NCBI GenBank assembly: GCA_025210775.1
Contig: JAOARB010000015.1
Location: 186,001 to 250,000 of the forward strand
Origin: Prolixibacteraceae bacterium
GTDB taxonomy: Bacteria; Bacteroidota; Bacteroidia; Bacteroidales; Prolixibacteraceae
Length of the DNA: 64,000 nucleotides
Direction of reading: 5' to 3'
Position 1 is the first letter of the stretch; every line of letters begins with the position of its first letter. Made by a program: the position numbers and the translations under genes. The notes below the pieces were generated by a model. That model made no database searches. It had not been told where the DNA came from and saw nothing but the letters and a program-made list of their open reading frames with translations. Below are positions 1 through 8,608 of this stretch, one piece after another.

Positions 1-515
1 ATTCTTTTCTTCCAACGCCCTACAATACAGTGTTTGCTCTTCAGATCAAACGATCCAATATTTTCTGGCGTTAACTCTTCAAAAGGGTGGGTAGATCCCA
101 TATAATAAAGAATGTACGTATCCTTGTATTTTACAATCTTTGGATTGTGGGTAGATTTGCCATCCCAGAATTGTGCTCCTCTTGCAGGCAATACCACCTC
201 TTCGAATTTATATGGTCCTTCAGGTTTATCAGAAACAGCTCTAACTATTTCTGACGCAACCATCCATCCAGGATGAAATGGAATATATTTAGGCCAACGA
301 CTAGCAAACATATGGTACTTCCCATCTTCTCCTTTAATTACTGAGCTTCCCCAAACCCAGTAATCTTTCATTTGGAAACCTCCACCAACGATAGCTTTTC
401 CTAACTTATCTTTGATAACATTCTGTGCATTGATCCCATGAATACAACTAAAACATGTGGTTACAACAAAACAGATGCATATCAATGCTTTAACTCTGCG
501 ACTGACTCTTCCCAT
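1..515 (-). CDS. GH43-like secreted glycosidase (partial, 3' end outside window)
   Basis: The reading frame starts at ATG 515 and runs off the left edge, giving about 171 residues. The first 31 residues look like an export signal: basic (RRVK), then hydrophobic and Cys-rich, with a possible lipobox around CFSC (residues 21-24) or a signal peptidase I site at INAQ. The mature part has YWVWGSSV (52-59), a DGKYHMFASRW segment (64-74) and later WDGKSTHNPKI, the pattern of five-bladed propeller GH43/GH117-like proteins found with sulfatases in marine Bacteroidota. Its start overlaps the end of the upstream sulfatase gene by 34 bp in another frame, so the two are translationally close and in one operon. 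It is probably an exo-acting sugar hydrolase on a sulfated glycan; the exact family is unproven because the catalytic C-terminal part is missing. Confidence 0.7.
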   Translation of the reverse strand, partial: MGRVSRRVKALICICFVVTTCFSCIHGINAQNVIKDKLGKAIVGGGFQMKDYWVWGSSVIKGEDGKYHMFASRWPKYIPFHPGWMVASEIVRAVSDKPEGPYKFEEVVLPARGAQFWDGKSTHNPKIVKYKDTYILYYMGSTHPFEELTPENIGSFDLKSKHCIVGRWKKR

Positions 516-1825
516 TTTGAATATTGTTTTTGCAGTTTATTCACCCATCTCATATTCTCTGAAGCAATATCCTTTGCTTCTTTTATATCTTTATCAAGAT
601 CAAATAGCATTGGATCACCTCCCTTTCCATCTACTACTAGTTTAAACGTTCCATATCTTATGGCATGTTTTTGCCCATGTTTCCAAATAAGATATCGATG
701 CTTTATTTTTTTATTCTTTGTAATCGAACGTTTAAAACTAACTCCATCAAGATTACTATGCTTAATGCTTTTCTTTCCTATAATATCCAAGAAGGTAGGG
801 TAGAGATCAAATGTTAATAGAGTCTCATTACATCTAGAATTGGACGGAATCTGTCCTTTCCAAACAGCAAACGCAGGAACACGATGGCCACCTTCCCAGA
901 CAGTTGTTTTGGTTCCCCTTAGTCCACCACAACTACCAACACTAGCTGCTCCATTATCAGAACAGAAGAAAATAATGGTATTGTCCATTACCCCTTTCTC
1001 TTCTAACTCTTGAACTAGTCTACCAATTCCTTCATCCAATATTTCTATCATCTTAGCATAGGTCAATTCATGATTCTTGCCACTTCCTTTAATTGGAAAA
1101 TCAACTCTAGGCTTAGCTCCAACAAATCGATCTGCTTTAGAATCTCTGTCTTGATATGGATAGTGTGGAGTCTCATAAGGCAGATACAAGAAGAACGGTC
1201 TATTTGCATTTTTTCTAATAAAGCCTACAGCATCCTCTGTAATTAAATCTGTCGTATATCCCTTTCGTCCTTTTAAAGAATCCTGTGAATACCAATCTGC
1301 ATGTCCCTCTTGATCAATATGAGAATGATAATCAACGTTGCCACTCACAAAACCATTGAATTCATCAAACCCCAGATTGATTGGATTAAATTTCTTATCG
1401 TATCCCAAGTGCCATTTCCCGAACATTCCAGTATAATAACCATGCTGCTTAAGTTCATCAGCAATCGTTATTACCTCTGGATCCATTCCTTTGTGACGAT
1501 CTCCTTTTGCTTTAACCACACCATCAATACCAACTCGCTGTTGATAGTAACCGGAAAGCAAAGCTGCCCTTGTTGGACTACAAACGGCACCATTCGAGTG
1601 GAAGTCACTAAAAACCACACCTTGCTTACTTAGTGCATCAATATTGGGAGTATTGATATGTTTTGTCCCGTATAAATTTAGATCTCCATATCCTAAATCA
1701 TCGGCAACAATAAGAACAATATTGGGATTATCATTCTTCTTTTGTTCTGATGAATTTGGTAATGAGAAAGCAGACATAGACCCAAACATTCCTGCTGCTA
1801 ACATTATATTTCTTCCTGAAATCAT
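482..1825 (-). CDS. sulfatase, S1 family (formylglycine-dependent)
   Basis: This 447-residue protein is an exported sulfate-ester hydrolase. Residues 1-22 form a short hydrophobic export signal. The metal-binding ADDLGYGD segment is at about 41-48, the maturation motif C-S-P-T-R at 82-86 (Cys82 would be converted to formylglycine by an anaerobic-type maturase not in this window), GKWHLG at 136-141, and a CSDNGA segment further on supplies further metal ligands. The length is normal for the family. It is the third gene of the visible operon, 4 bp after the preceding sulfatase gene, and its 3' end overlaps the GH43-like gene. The likely substrate is a sulfated algal or animal polysaccharide; the subfamily and linkage specificity cannot be read from the sequence. 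Confidence 0.92.
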   Translation of the reverse strand: MISGRNIMLAAGMFGSMSAFSLPNSSEQKKNDNPNIVLIVADDLGYGDLNLYGTKHINTPNIDALSKQGVVFSDFHSNGAVCSPTRAALLSGYYQQRVGIDGVVKAKGDRHKGMDPEVITIADELKQHGYYTGMFGKWHLGYDKKFNPINLGFDEFNGFVSGNVDYHSHIDQEGHADWYSQDSLKGRKGYTTDLITEDAVGFIRKNANRPFFLYLPYETPHYPYQDRDSKADRFVGAKPRVDFPIKGSGKNHELTYAKMIEILDEGIGRLVQELEEKGVMDNTIIFFCSDNGAASVGSCGGLRGTKTTVWEGGHRVPAFAVWKGQIPSNSRCNETLLTFDLYPTFLDIIGKKSIKHSNLDGVSFKRSITKNKKIKHRYLIWKHGQKHAIRYGTFKLVVDGKGGDPMLFDLDKDIKEAKDIASENMRWVNKLQKQYSKWEESVAELKH

Positions 1826-1829
1826 AATC

Positions 1830-3332
1830 CTATTTTTTAGCCTTTATTTCTTCCAGTTGGTTTCTTAACTTTTCAACGACCTCAGGATATTCATTAGCAA
1901 CATTGGTCGTTTCATAAACATCTGCCTTCACATCATAAAGCTGTACAGGAAGTTTAAGAGCCTTGTTTAACGGACTCGTTTCACTCCAACCTCCAGAACC
2001 AGAACAATCAATAAACTTCCATTTTCCAACTCTTAAGGCAAACTCTCCATTAACAGAGTGATGCATTACCGGCGTATCTGATAAAGCCTTATTAGGATTA
2101 AGCAAATAGCTTAAAAAGCTACGGCTATCTTCAGCTTCTCCCTTTTGAACTGGAACATTAAGAATATCAGCACATGTAGCAAAAATGTCTGTAGTACAGA
2201 TTACTTCATCACAATTATCTCCTTTTGGGAAGTGATTTGGCCATTTTACAATGAACGGTACTCTGTGACCTCCATCATAAAGATCTGATTTCATTCCTCT
2301 TTTATCCGCATTTGCAAGGTGATGGTATTTGTTCTTCTCCTCTTCCTTCCAATGCGAGCCATTATCACTAGTGAAAATTATGATTGTATTTTTATCAATA
2401 CCTTGTTTTACTAACTCTGCATTGATTTGCCCAATCATATCGTCGACCATACAAATAAAATCACCATAAAGACCGGCACCAGACTTTCCGATAAACTTTT
2501 CATCTGGCATCCATGGGGTATGAGGTGCGGTTAATGGGAGATACAAAAAGAAAGGTTTATCTTTCTTTACATTCTTGGATATGTAATTCTTCGACTTATC
2601 AACAATATGTTGAAGAACCTTATTATGACTAAAATTTGGAGAGGCATCCCCATTTCTATATAAAACGCCTCTACATGTTGAATCTCTAAAGTGTTTCAAC
2701 GTCCTACTAGGAAGATCTTCCACCTTTTGATCTTTTACAAAAAGATAAGGAGGCATATCCAAAGAAGCGGGTAATATATACTCATGATCAAATCCATGAT
2801 CTGCAGGCCCACCATTAACACTCTTTGTATAATCGACATTGTGTGTGTTCGATGGATTGTATTTTCCACCTCCTTCCACTAAAGGAGCTGATGGTTCATT
2901 TCTTTTCCAATCTAATCCAAGGTGCCATTTACCAATACAGGCTGTATTATAATCTCTTTTCTCAAAAAGATGAGCCAAAGTTGCTCTTCCTGGTTCTATT
3001 AAGGATTTATCATAACCAGATAAAACCCCTTTCTTTAATCTTGATCTAAAACAATATCTACCAGTAAGGATTCCGTACCTTGTAGGTGTACATACCGCAG
3101 AATTGGTGTGAGCGTCTGTAAAATTAACCCCTTCATTAACCAATTTATCCAGATTGGGAGTAATGGTTTTTGCTTGTGGGTTTAAAGCTTTGATGTCACC
3201 ATAACCCATATCATCCGCAAGAATCACAATTACATTTGGTGATTCTTGGTGTTTTTCTTTAATATTATTGCAACCTACAAAAGGAACAGTAGCCAACAAA
3301 CTACCAGCGATAATAATATTATTCTTTTTCAT
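1830..3332 (-). CDS. sulfatase, S1 family, lipoprotein
   Basis: The start is placed at the internal ATG 3332 because MKKNNIIIAGSLLATVPFVGC is then a clean lipoprotein signal with lipid-accepting Cys 21; a start at 3356 would add eight residues in front of it. The mature part has ILADDMGYGD, the formylglycine motif C-T-P-T-R (residues 81-85 from this start), GKWHLGL and FTSDNGSHW, so all S1 landmarks are present. It is longer than its neighbour (500 against 447 residues) and clearly a distinct paralogue. It probably acts at the outer membrane or periplasm on another sulfate position of the same glycan. It is followed after 4 bp by the second sulfatase gene in the same operon. Confidence 0.92.
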   Translation of the reverse strand: MKKNNIIIAGSLLATVPFVGCNNIKEKHQESPNVIVILADDMGYGDIKALNPQAKTITPNLDKLVNEGVNFTDAHTNSAVCTPTRYGILTGRYCFRSRLKKGVLSGYDKSLIEPGRATLAHLFEKRDYNTACIGKWHLGLDWKRNEPSAPLVEGGGKYNPSNTHNVDYTKSVNGGPADHGFDHEYILPASLDMPPYLFVKDQKVEDLPSRTLKHFRDSTCRGVLYRNGDASPNFSHNKVLQHIVDKSKNYISKNVKKDKPFFLYLPLTAPHTPWMPDEKFIGKSGAGLYGDFICMVDDMIGQINAELVKQGIDKNTIIIFTSDNGSHWKEEEKNKYHHLANADKRGMKSDLYDGGHRVPFIVKWPNHFPKGDNCDEVICTTDIFATCADILNVPVQKGEAEDSRSFLSYLLNPNKALSDTPVMHHSVNGEFALRVGKWKFIDCSGSGGWSETSPLNKALKLPVQLYDVKADVYETTNVANEYPEVVEKLRNQLEEIKAKK

Positions 3333-3395
3333 TTGACTTACCTTAAGTTGAAACATACAGACAACAGCACTCTAGAAATATCTAAATAGGGCTCT

Positions 3396-4868
3396 TTAAG
3401 ATTTTTTTCTTTTTGAAGACATTTTTCTTTTTGAAGACATTTTTCTTTTTGAAGACATTTTTCTTTTTGAAGACATTTTTCTTTTTGAAGCCTTCTTGTT
3501 CTTCAACATAGTAGGATCCAACAGATTCTTCCATTGGTAATCTGGATGGAATTTCTTCATTAAATATTTGGCATAAAGAAGTTCCCCGAATTCCCTCCCA
3601 TTCATCTTCGTTCTAGACATGTAATGACTAGTCATAATTTCGTAGATCTCAGGATTAAACTCTAAAAGATGCAACCAAGCAATTCCTCCTTGTGAAGTTT
3701 TTATTGCCCCTGAACCATCAATATTATTTGATAATCTACCGTTGCCTTGATACATCACCTCTAGATAAGTATTTACAAATGGAGTCATCATATCACTTGT
3801 AATCTGGTATTGTTCCGAACGGTAGAATTGTACCATCAAATCAATATCAAACCAAGCATGAGCATCCTCAGCTCTATTAGGACTGAAATAGTAGTTATAA
3901 GGCCACCAGTATACGGGTTTACCATTCTTTGTAGATCTTTTTACCGTAGTAAAAAATTCATTTACCATTTTTTGGGTAATCTGATGATATAAGCGAACTT
4001 TTTTAGGAGATTTACCTATCTTTTGAAGCGTAATGGCTGTTTGCATTAAACCAACACCTTGCATAAAATATCGATTCCACGCAGGAGCAATACCTACAAA
4101 ATCAGGACGATCACTCCACTTATATTCTTCCGGATAAACCATCAAACCAGACTCTTTCTCATAACATAGATCTACAAGAAAATCCATTGTCTTAGTTGCT
4201 CGATCAAGATAAACAAGAGCTCTCTCTTGGTAAGTCTTCCCCAAATTAAATTCATCACGTACAGGTGTTTCTTTATCTTTAATTTGAGGGTTATCGAAGA
4301 TTATTTCAGCAACACGACTAAGTCTTTTTACAATAATACCATTTGAGAATAAAGCCATGTTAACAATAATCTCACCATCTTTATACTTAAACTTAGTAGG
4401 CCAGAAGTAGTCATAATTGCCTGTCAATGACTTATATTTACCAGGACCGTTTTGGCCATCAATCATATGATCACAACACTCAATCATTTTATCCAAAAAC
4501 CAAATATCCCCACTAATTTCATAGGCCATATCTAACACGTCAATATATCGACGTATCAATCCCATATTATTCTTAAAATTATTATGTGGAGGAGTTAATG
4601 ATTCGAAACTTTTCTTAAGACTTTTAAGCTCCTTAGTAGTAACATTTCCTAAAGGCTTAAATATATTCATTGGAACAGAACCGATCTTCTTTCCACCTTG
4701 GATTTTAATCTCTTGCTTTGTCATCTTATCTATCTGACTTTGGATTTCAGATGGAATCGACACTTTTGTCTTTTGTCTTTTGCTACTATTAACGGTATGA
4801 GCACTTAACGAATAATTAAATGACATACATAAAATAGCAGTCAATGTTAGGATGGTGTTTTTCATCAT
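3396..4868 (-). CDS. secreted (alpha/alpha)-toroid-like protein with basic C-terminal repeat tail
   Basis: This 490-residue protein has a signal peptide (residues 1-23, cleavage near LSAH). The body is helical and rich in aromatic pairs (KPVYWWPYNYYF, AEDAHAWFDIDLMVQFY, PAWNRYFMQG), resembling (alpha/alpha) toroid folds of polysaccharide lyases and related enzymes, but I cannot assign a family. Residues 461-490 are five near-perfect SKRKMS hexapeptides encoded by an 18-bp tandem repeat, giving a strongly basic tail. It is the first gene of the operon with the two sulfatases and the GH43-like gene, so a lyase or sugar-binding role on an acidic, sulfated polysaccharide is plausible. The tail could bind such a polyanion. 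Function is inference from context only. Confidence 0.75.
   Translation of the reverse strand: MMKNTILTLTAILCMSFNYSLSAHTVNSSKRQKTKVSIPSEIQSQIDKMTKQEIKIQGGKKIGSVPMNIFKPLGNVTTKELKSLKKSFESLTPPHNNFKNNMGLIRRYIDVLDMAYEISGDIWFLDKMIECCDHMIDGQNGPGKYKSLTGNYDYFWPTKFKYKDGEIIVNMALFSNGIIVKRLSRVAEIIFDNPQIKDKETPVRDEFNLGKTYQERALVYLDRATKTMDFLVDLCYEKESGLMVYPEEYKWSDRPDFVGIAPAWNRYFMQGVGLMQTAITLQKIGKSPKKVRLYHQITQKMVNEFFTTVKRSTKNGKPVYWWPYNYYFSPNRAEDAHAWFDIDLMVQFYRSEQYQITSDMMTPFVNTYLEVMYQGNGRLSNNIDGSGAIKTSQGGIAWLHLLEFNPEIYEIMTSHYMSRTKMNGREFGELLYAKYLMKKFHPDYQWKNLLDPTMLKNKKASKRKMSSKRKMSSKRKMSSKRKMSSKRKKS
3399..3488. repeat. 18-bp tandem repeat, five copies, inside a coding region
   Basis: Five head-to-tail 18-bp units (plus strand ATTTTTCTTTTTGAAGAC) encode the SKRKMS hexapeptides at the C terminus of the preceding protein. 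The last copy, next to the stop codon, is altered to SKRKKS. Copies two to five are essentially identical at DNA level, including at wobble positions, pointing to recent slippage or unequal crossing-over rather than selection on the peptide alone. Copy-number change stays in frame. Confidence 0.9.
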
Positions 4869-5285
4869 GTTTGATTTAGTTATAAAAAATATACTAGACT
4901 TCCCAAGGTTTACACTTAGTCAAACCGGCAACTACTTTCCGACTTAACTAAGTGATAAACAACCAACTAAAACTCTATTATATTATTCTAGAATCAAAAA
5001 TAGATGTGATTAATGTAAGAATAGTGTACATTTGTTCTTAAGAGGTGGACATTCATATAAACAGCTAGTTATAAACTAATTACAGACCATCCTTTTTACA
5101 CAAATTATTCAGGAACACAATTTATTGATAAGTGAAACTTCAACTACTCATAAATTATGAACTATTTTAGAATAGCCTAATAATGAGAAACAATATCTTT
5201 TATGTCGTTTTACAGGCTTTTAAATACTTAGATCTTCTTTATCAACAAAGAAACAACAACCAACATTCCCTCTATCATATATATA
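4869..5285. other. intergenic region upstream of the sulfatase operon
   Basis: This stretch of about 420 bp has no credible gene. It should hold the promoter of the minus-strand sulfatase operon. An imperfect inverted repeat (CACTTAGT at 4913-4920 and ACTAAGTG at 4947-4954), 45-86 bp before the first start codon, could be an operator. I see no exact TAnnTTTG element at a convincing distance and no RNA gene. Confidence 0.4.
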
Positions 5286-5325
5286 AAAATAGCCCCATTG
5301 GTCAATTGACCAATGGGGCTATTTT
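5286..5325. terminator. perfect 40-bp palindromic terminator
   Basis: Two exactly complementary 20-nt arms meet without a spacer around 5305/5306; the GC-rich centre of each arm (GCCCC/GGGGC) is flanked by A-runs and T-runs, so it can end transcripts from both directions. It lies 21 bp after the stop codon of the minus-strand SIMPL gene. Confidence 0.85.
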
Positions 5326-5346
5326 ATATTGTAAAATGAAATAAAC

Positions 5347-6078
5347 TTACTCAATAATAACTTTCATCCTAACAGAAGAGTTTACGCTCATCTTCTTTAT
5401 TGTAAGATCAACTGTTTTAGGTTTCACATCTGAAACATTAGCATCATAGAGCATCGCAGCTCCTCTAACTCGTAATGAGTTGTTATAATCGAAACGATTA
5501 GAGTTGTTCACATCAATGCTTGCAATTCGAACCACGTTAGAATCAATTGCTTTAGCAATCTTCTCTGCATTTCTTTTCGCTTTTAATGTTGCATCGACAC
5601 TTAGATCTTCTTTAATAATAGAAAGATCACCATAGTCAAATCTACCTAGATTTGTTTGTGTATATGGTAACTGCAGAAACTCATAAAATAGTTCATCAAG
5701 TTTTGAAAAATCAGAAATAACGAGCTCGTAGCTTCTCATCTGCAACACACCCAATTGTTTCTTTCTTTTAGTCATCGATTGGTTATCTACACGAATAACA
5801 CGAAGCTTTTCTTTTGCAATATCATACTTCTTAAGAATCTTATAACATGACTTCTCTAAAACATCAATCGATGGAGAATCTTTCATCTTAGGATTGTGTG
5901 TGATGTCGATATTAACAATCACCTCTTTAGGCATAATAAGTTTTTCTGCATTACCAGAAACCCAAATTACATTCTCTTTATTGTCAGTATTATTGGTTGT
6001 TATTGTTTGTGCAAATCCAGTGCTAACAAGAGCAAGCATCAAAATCATTAAACTATAAATACTCTTTTTCATATTCAA
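5347..6078 (-). CDS. SIMPL-domain (DUF541) periplasmic protein
   Basis: This 243-residue protein has a signal peptide (MKKSIYSLMILMLALVSTGFAQ from Met3; a start at Met3 is equally likely). The rest fits the SIMPL/DUF541 fold: an N-terminal beta-rich segment beginning WVSGNAEKLIMPKEVIVNIDI, a central LSVDATLKAKRNAEKIAKAI helix and a closing strand VNSSVRMKVIIE. Proteins of this family are periplasmic or outer-membrane associated with poorly defined roles in envelope stress. It appears monocistronic, ending at the strong palindrome at 5286-5325. Confidence 0.8.
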   Translation of the reverse strand: MNMKKSIYSLMILMLALVSTGFAQTITTNNTDNKENVIWVSGNAEKLIMPKEVIVNIDITHNPKMKDSPSIDVLEKSCYKILKKYDIAKEKLRVIRVDNQSMTKRKKQLGVLQMRSYELVISDFSKLDELFYEFLQLPYTQTNLGRFDYGDLSIIKEDLSVDATLKAKRNAEKIAKAIDSNVVRIASIDVNNSNRFDYNNSLRVRGAAMLYDANVSDVKPKTVDLTIKKMSVNSSVRMKVIIE

Positions 6079-6124
6079 TCCTTTTAAATTTAAATATTGC
6101 TATTAACAATGTTAGTAACAATAT

Positions 6125-6472
6125 TTATGCCAATTTCCATATTCTATTAAAATAAACAACCGCTGCTTCTTTTAGTTTCTGCTCCTTTTGCGCTTCATTC
6201 CACTCAGGGAAAAATGCAGGTTGTTTAAAAACTGGCCAGCCATCTCTATCAGAAGTGACTCGTTCTAATTGTTTTAATTCACACAGTAAAGTACAAGATC
6301 CCAAACGTATTAAATTTAATTTCTCCTCTTTGGAAAACTCTCTAAAACCCCAACCTTTTTCTCTTATTCCTATCAGAAGAAAAACACCATTAGTGTCTAA
6401 GTCCATTTGAAACATTTCTCCTAATCGAAAGCATAGCTGAGTCCAATTTTGTATTTTTTTATTTGAATGCAT
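6125..6472 (-). CDS. conserved Bacteroidota protein of unknown function
   Basis: This small soluble protein has about 115 residues if started at MHSNKKIQNWTQL (6472); an upstream ATG at 6508 would add twelve residues that look unlike the rest. The pattern NWTQL, GVFLLIGIREKGWGFREFSKEEKLNLIRLG and DRDGWPVFKQPAF matches a short family I associate with Bacteroidota genomes that has no established function. No signal peptide or membrane segment is seen. It lies 46 bp upstream of the SIMPL gene on the same strand and may be co-transcribed with it. Confidence 0.65.
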   Translation of the reverse strand: MHSNKKIQNWTQLCFRLGEMFQMDLDTNGVFLLIGIREKGWGFREFSKEEKLNLIRLGSCTLLCELKQLERVTSDRDGWPVFKQPAFFPEWNEAQKEQKLKEAAVVYFNRIWKLA

Positions 6473-6672
6473 AATCTGTAATCTATAAGTTAATCTAAAT
6501 ACCTTCACATAAAATAAAGTGTATTCCTTTTATGATAAATGATCAATAGAAAGATTAAATGAAATTCTAATCTATTCCTACTGACGATCAAATAATTGTA
6601 TTTCAATCTATCTAAATGTACAAAAATAAGTCACTATAGCCTCAGAATGAACAAAGATCAAAACAAAAATTG

Positions 6673-6680
6673 TACATTTG
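6673..6680 (+). promoter_or_regulatory. candidate -7 element for asnS
   Basis: TACATTTG matches the Bacteroidota sigma-A -7 consensus TAnnTTTG, 160 bp before asnS. No good TTTG -33 box is seen at 19-21 nt upstream, so this is a moderate call. It would give a 5' leader of about 150 nt containing the hairpin at 6766-6805. Confidence 0.4.
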
Positions 6681-6765
6681 TATTCTCTTTAGACAGATTA
6701 TCATCATAACCGATAATAATTACCAACTAAAGAATAAATAAAAAGTAAAAAATAGCCTTACTACG

Positions 6766-6836
6766 TTGCGATATTCAAAAAGATCTCTTTTAAACAATAT
6801 CGTAATTGGAGAAAGGAATTGATGCAAAATATATAG
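6766..6836 (+). promoter_or_regulatory. leader hairpin and mini-ORF ahead of asnS
   Basis: TTGCGATATT (6766-6775) pairs with AATATCGTAA (6796-6805), and AAAAGA/TCTTTT pair inside it, giving a two-part stem. Downstream, GGAGAAAGGA (6808-6817) is well spaced for a four-codon ORF, ATG CAA AAT ATA TAG (6822-6836), which ends 4 nt before the asnS start. AsnS itself has only an AGG directly next to its ATG, so translation could be coupled to the mini-ORF. The function is inference. Confidence 0.35.
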
Positions 6837-6840
6837 TAGG

Positions 6841-8280
6841 ATGAAAAGAACATTGATCAAAGAAATCCTTCTTTCGGGTAAAGCAGGAACCGAAGTAAAT
6901 GTTAAAGGATGGGTAAGAACCAAGCGAGGCAGTAAAAGTGTTAATTTTATTGCTTTAAATGATGGAACCTGCTTAGCAAATATTCAGGTTGTTGCTGAAG
7001 TAGCCCAATTTGAAGAAGAAACACTTAGAGATACTACTACAGGAGCAGCTCTTTCTGTAACAGGTAAACTTGTAGAATCACAAGGTAGTGGACAAACAGT
7101 GGAACTTCTTGCTGAAAAGATTGAGGTATTAGGAAAAGCTGATCCTGAAAAATATCCAATTCAACCAAAGAAACACACTTTAGAATTTCTTCGTGAGAAT
7201 GCTCACCTTAGAATGCGTACCAATACTTTTAGTGCTGTATTCCGCATTCGTCACGCAATGATTTTTGCAGTACACAAATTCTTTAGTGAAAAGAATTTCT
7301 ATAATATTCACACACCAATCATCACTAGTTCGGATGCAGAGGGAGCGGGAGAGATGTTCCGTGTAACGACTCTTCCACTAGAGAATGCTCCAAGAACAGA
7401 AGAGGGAGAGATCGATTATACTCAAGATTTCTTTGGTAAATCAACCAACCTTACTGTTTCTGGACAGCTAGAAGGTGAATTGGCAGCAATGTCTCTAGGT
7501 CAGATCTATACATTCGGACCTACATTCCGTGCAGAGAACTCAAACACTTCTCGTCACCTTGCTGAGTTCTGGATGATTGAACCAGAGATGGCTTTCGCAG
7601 ATCTTAATGACAACATGGATCTAGCAGAAGAGTTCTTGAAATACTTAATTAGATACGCTCTTGAGAACTGTAAAGAAGATCTTCAATTCCTTGCTAAACG
7701 TCAAGAAGAAGAAGAGAAAAACAAGCCAAAAGAAGAGCGTAACATGAACCTAATCGAGAAACTACAGTTTGTAGCAGACAACGATTTCGTTCGTTTAACT
7801 TATACTGAGGCAATTGATATTCTAAGAAACTCTAAGCCTAATAAAAAAGGTAAATTCAAATATCCAGTAGAAGGATTCGGAACAGACCTTCAAAGTGAAC
7901 ATGAGAGATATTTGGTTGAGAAGAAATTCAAAAAACCAGTTATCCTTACCGACTATCCTAAAGGTATCAAAGCATTCTATATGCGTGGTAATGACGACAA
8001 CGAAACGGTTGCTGCAATGGATATCTTATTCCCTCAAATTGGAGAGATTGTTGGTGGATCACAACGTGAAGAGCGTCTTGACGTATTAGAAGCCAAAATG
8101 GATGAGATGGGTGTCCCTAAAGAAGAGATGAGTTGGTATTTAGATACTCGTCGATTTGGAGGAGCTCCTCATGCAGGATTCGGTCTAGGATTCGAACGTC
8201 TGATTACATTTGTTACAGGTATGAGCAATATCCGTGACGTAATTCCTTTCCCAAGAGCACCAAAAACATGTGAGTTCTAA
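6841..8280 (+). CDS. asnS: asparagine--tRNA ligase
   Basis: This 479-residue class IIb aminoacyl-tRNA synthetase charges tRNA-Asn. The N-terminal OB-fold anticodon-binding domain covers about residues 1-115 ([25 protein letters not shown]). The catalytic domain follows, with motif 2 ([24 protein letters not shown]) and motif 3 ([14 protein letters not shown]) near the C terminus. The length is typical for the bacterial enzyme. It is a single gene, closed by the terminator at 8303-8340. Confidence 0.97.
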   Translation: MKRTLIKEILLSGKAGTEVNVKGWVRTKRGSKSVNFIALNDGTCLANIQVVAEVAQFEEETLRDTTTGAALSVTGKLVESQGSGQTVELLAEKIEVLGKADPEKYPIQPKKHTLEFLRENAHLRMRTNTFSAVFRIRHAMIFAVHKFFSEKNFYNIHTPIITSSDAEGAGEMFRVTTLPLENAPRTEEGEIDYTQDFFGKSTNLTVSGQLEGELAAMSLGQIYTFGPTFRAENSNTSRHLAEFWMIEPEMAFADLNDNMDLAEEFLKYLIRYALENCKEDLQFLAKRQEEEEKNKPKEERNMNLIEKLQFVADNDFVRLTYTEAIDILRNSKPNKKGKFKYPVEGFGTDLQSEHERYLVEKKFKKPVILTDYPKGIKAFYMRGNDDNETVAAMDILFPQIGEIVGGSQREERLDVLEAKMDEMGVPKEEMSWYLDTRRFGGAPHAGFGLGFERLITFVTGMSNIRDVIPFPRAPKTCEF

Positions 8281-8302
8281 AGAGCACATAATAAATATAA
8301 AA

Positions 8303-8340
8303 CAAGGGCCATAACAATCGTTATGGCCCTTGCTTTTTTT
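8303..8340 (+). terminator. terminator after asnS
   Basis: A perfect 13-bp stem (CAAGGGCCATAAC and its complement) with loop AATC is followed by CT7, 22 bp after the asnS stop codon. Confidence 0.92.
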
Positions 8341-8608
8341 GTAGAAATAAGAAATGGATATTAAAGCATTATAGTTATCAACAATAAGGAGCAATTGTGG
8401 ATAAAGGACCACAATAGATATTTTCATGATAAAAAATAGCATATCTTTAAAACAGTTTGGTAATAATAACTATATTCATGAGGTGTAACGAAAGAGGGTA
8501 AAACACTTTTAAGAGCAACTTGTTTCATTTATTATTAGATGCTCAATTGAGGAATGATACCAATTTCTACATGACGTTAATCGTAAACTTTAAGTAAGGA
8601 AAAGGAAT
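8341..8608. other. intergenic region before rpoN
   Basis: No gene is supported here. A small inverted repeat, ATTGTGG (8394-8400) and CCACAAT (8409-8415), may be an operator or the stem of an untranslated hairpin. An AAGGAAAAGGA purine tract directly before 8609 is the probable ribosome binding site of rpoN. Confidence 0.35.
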
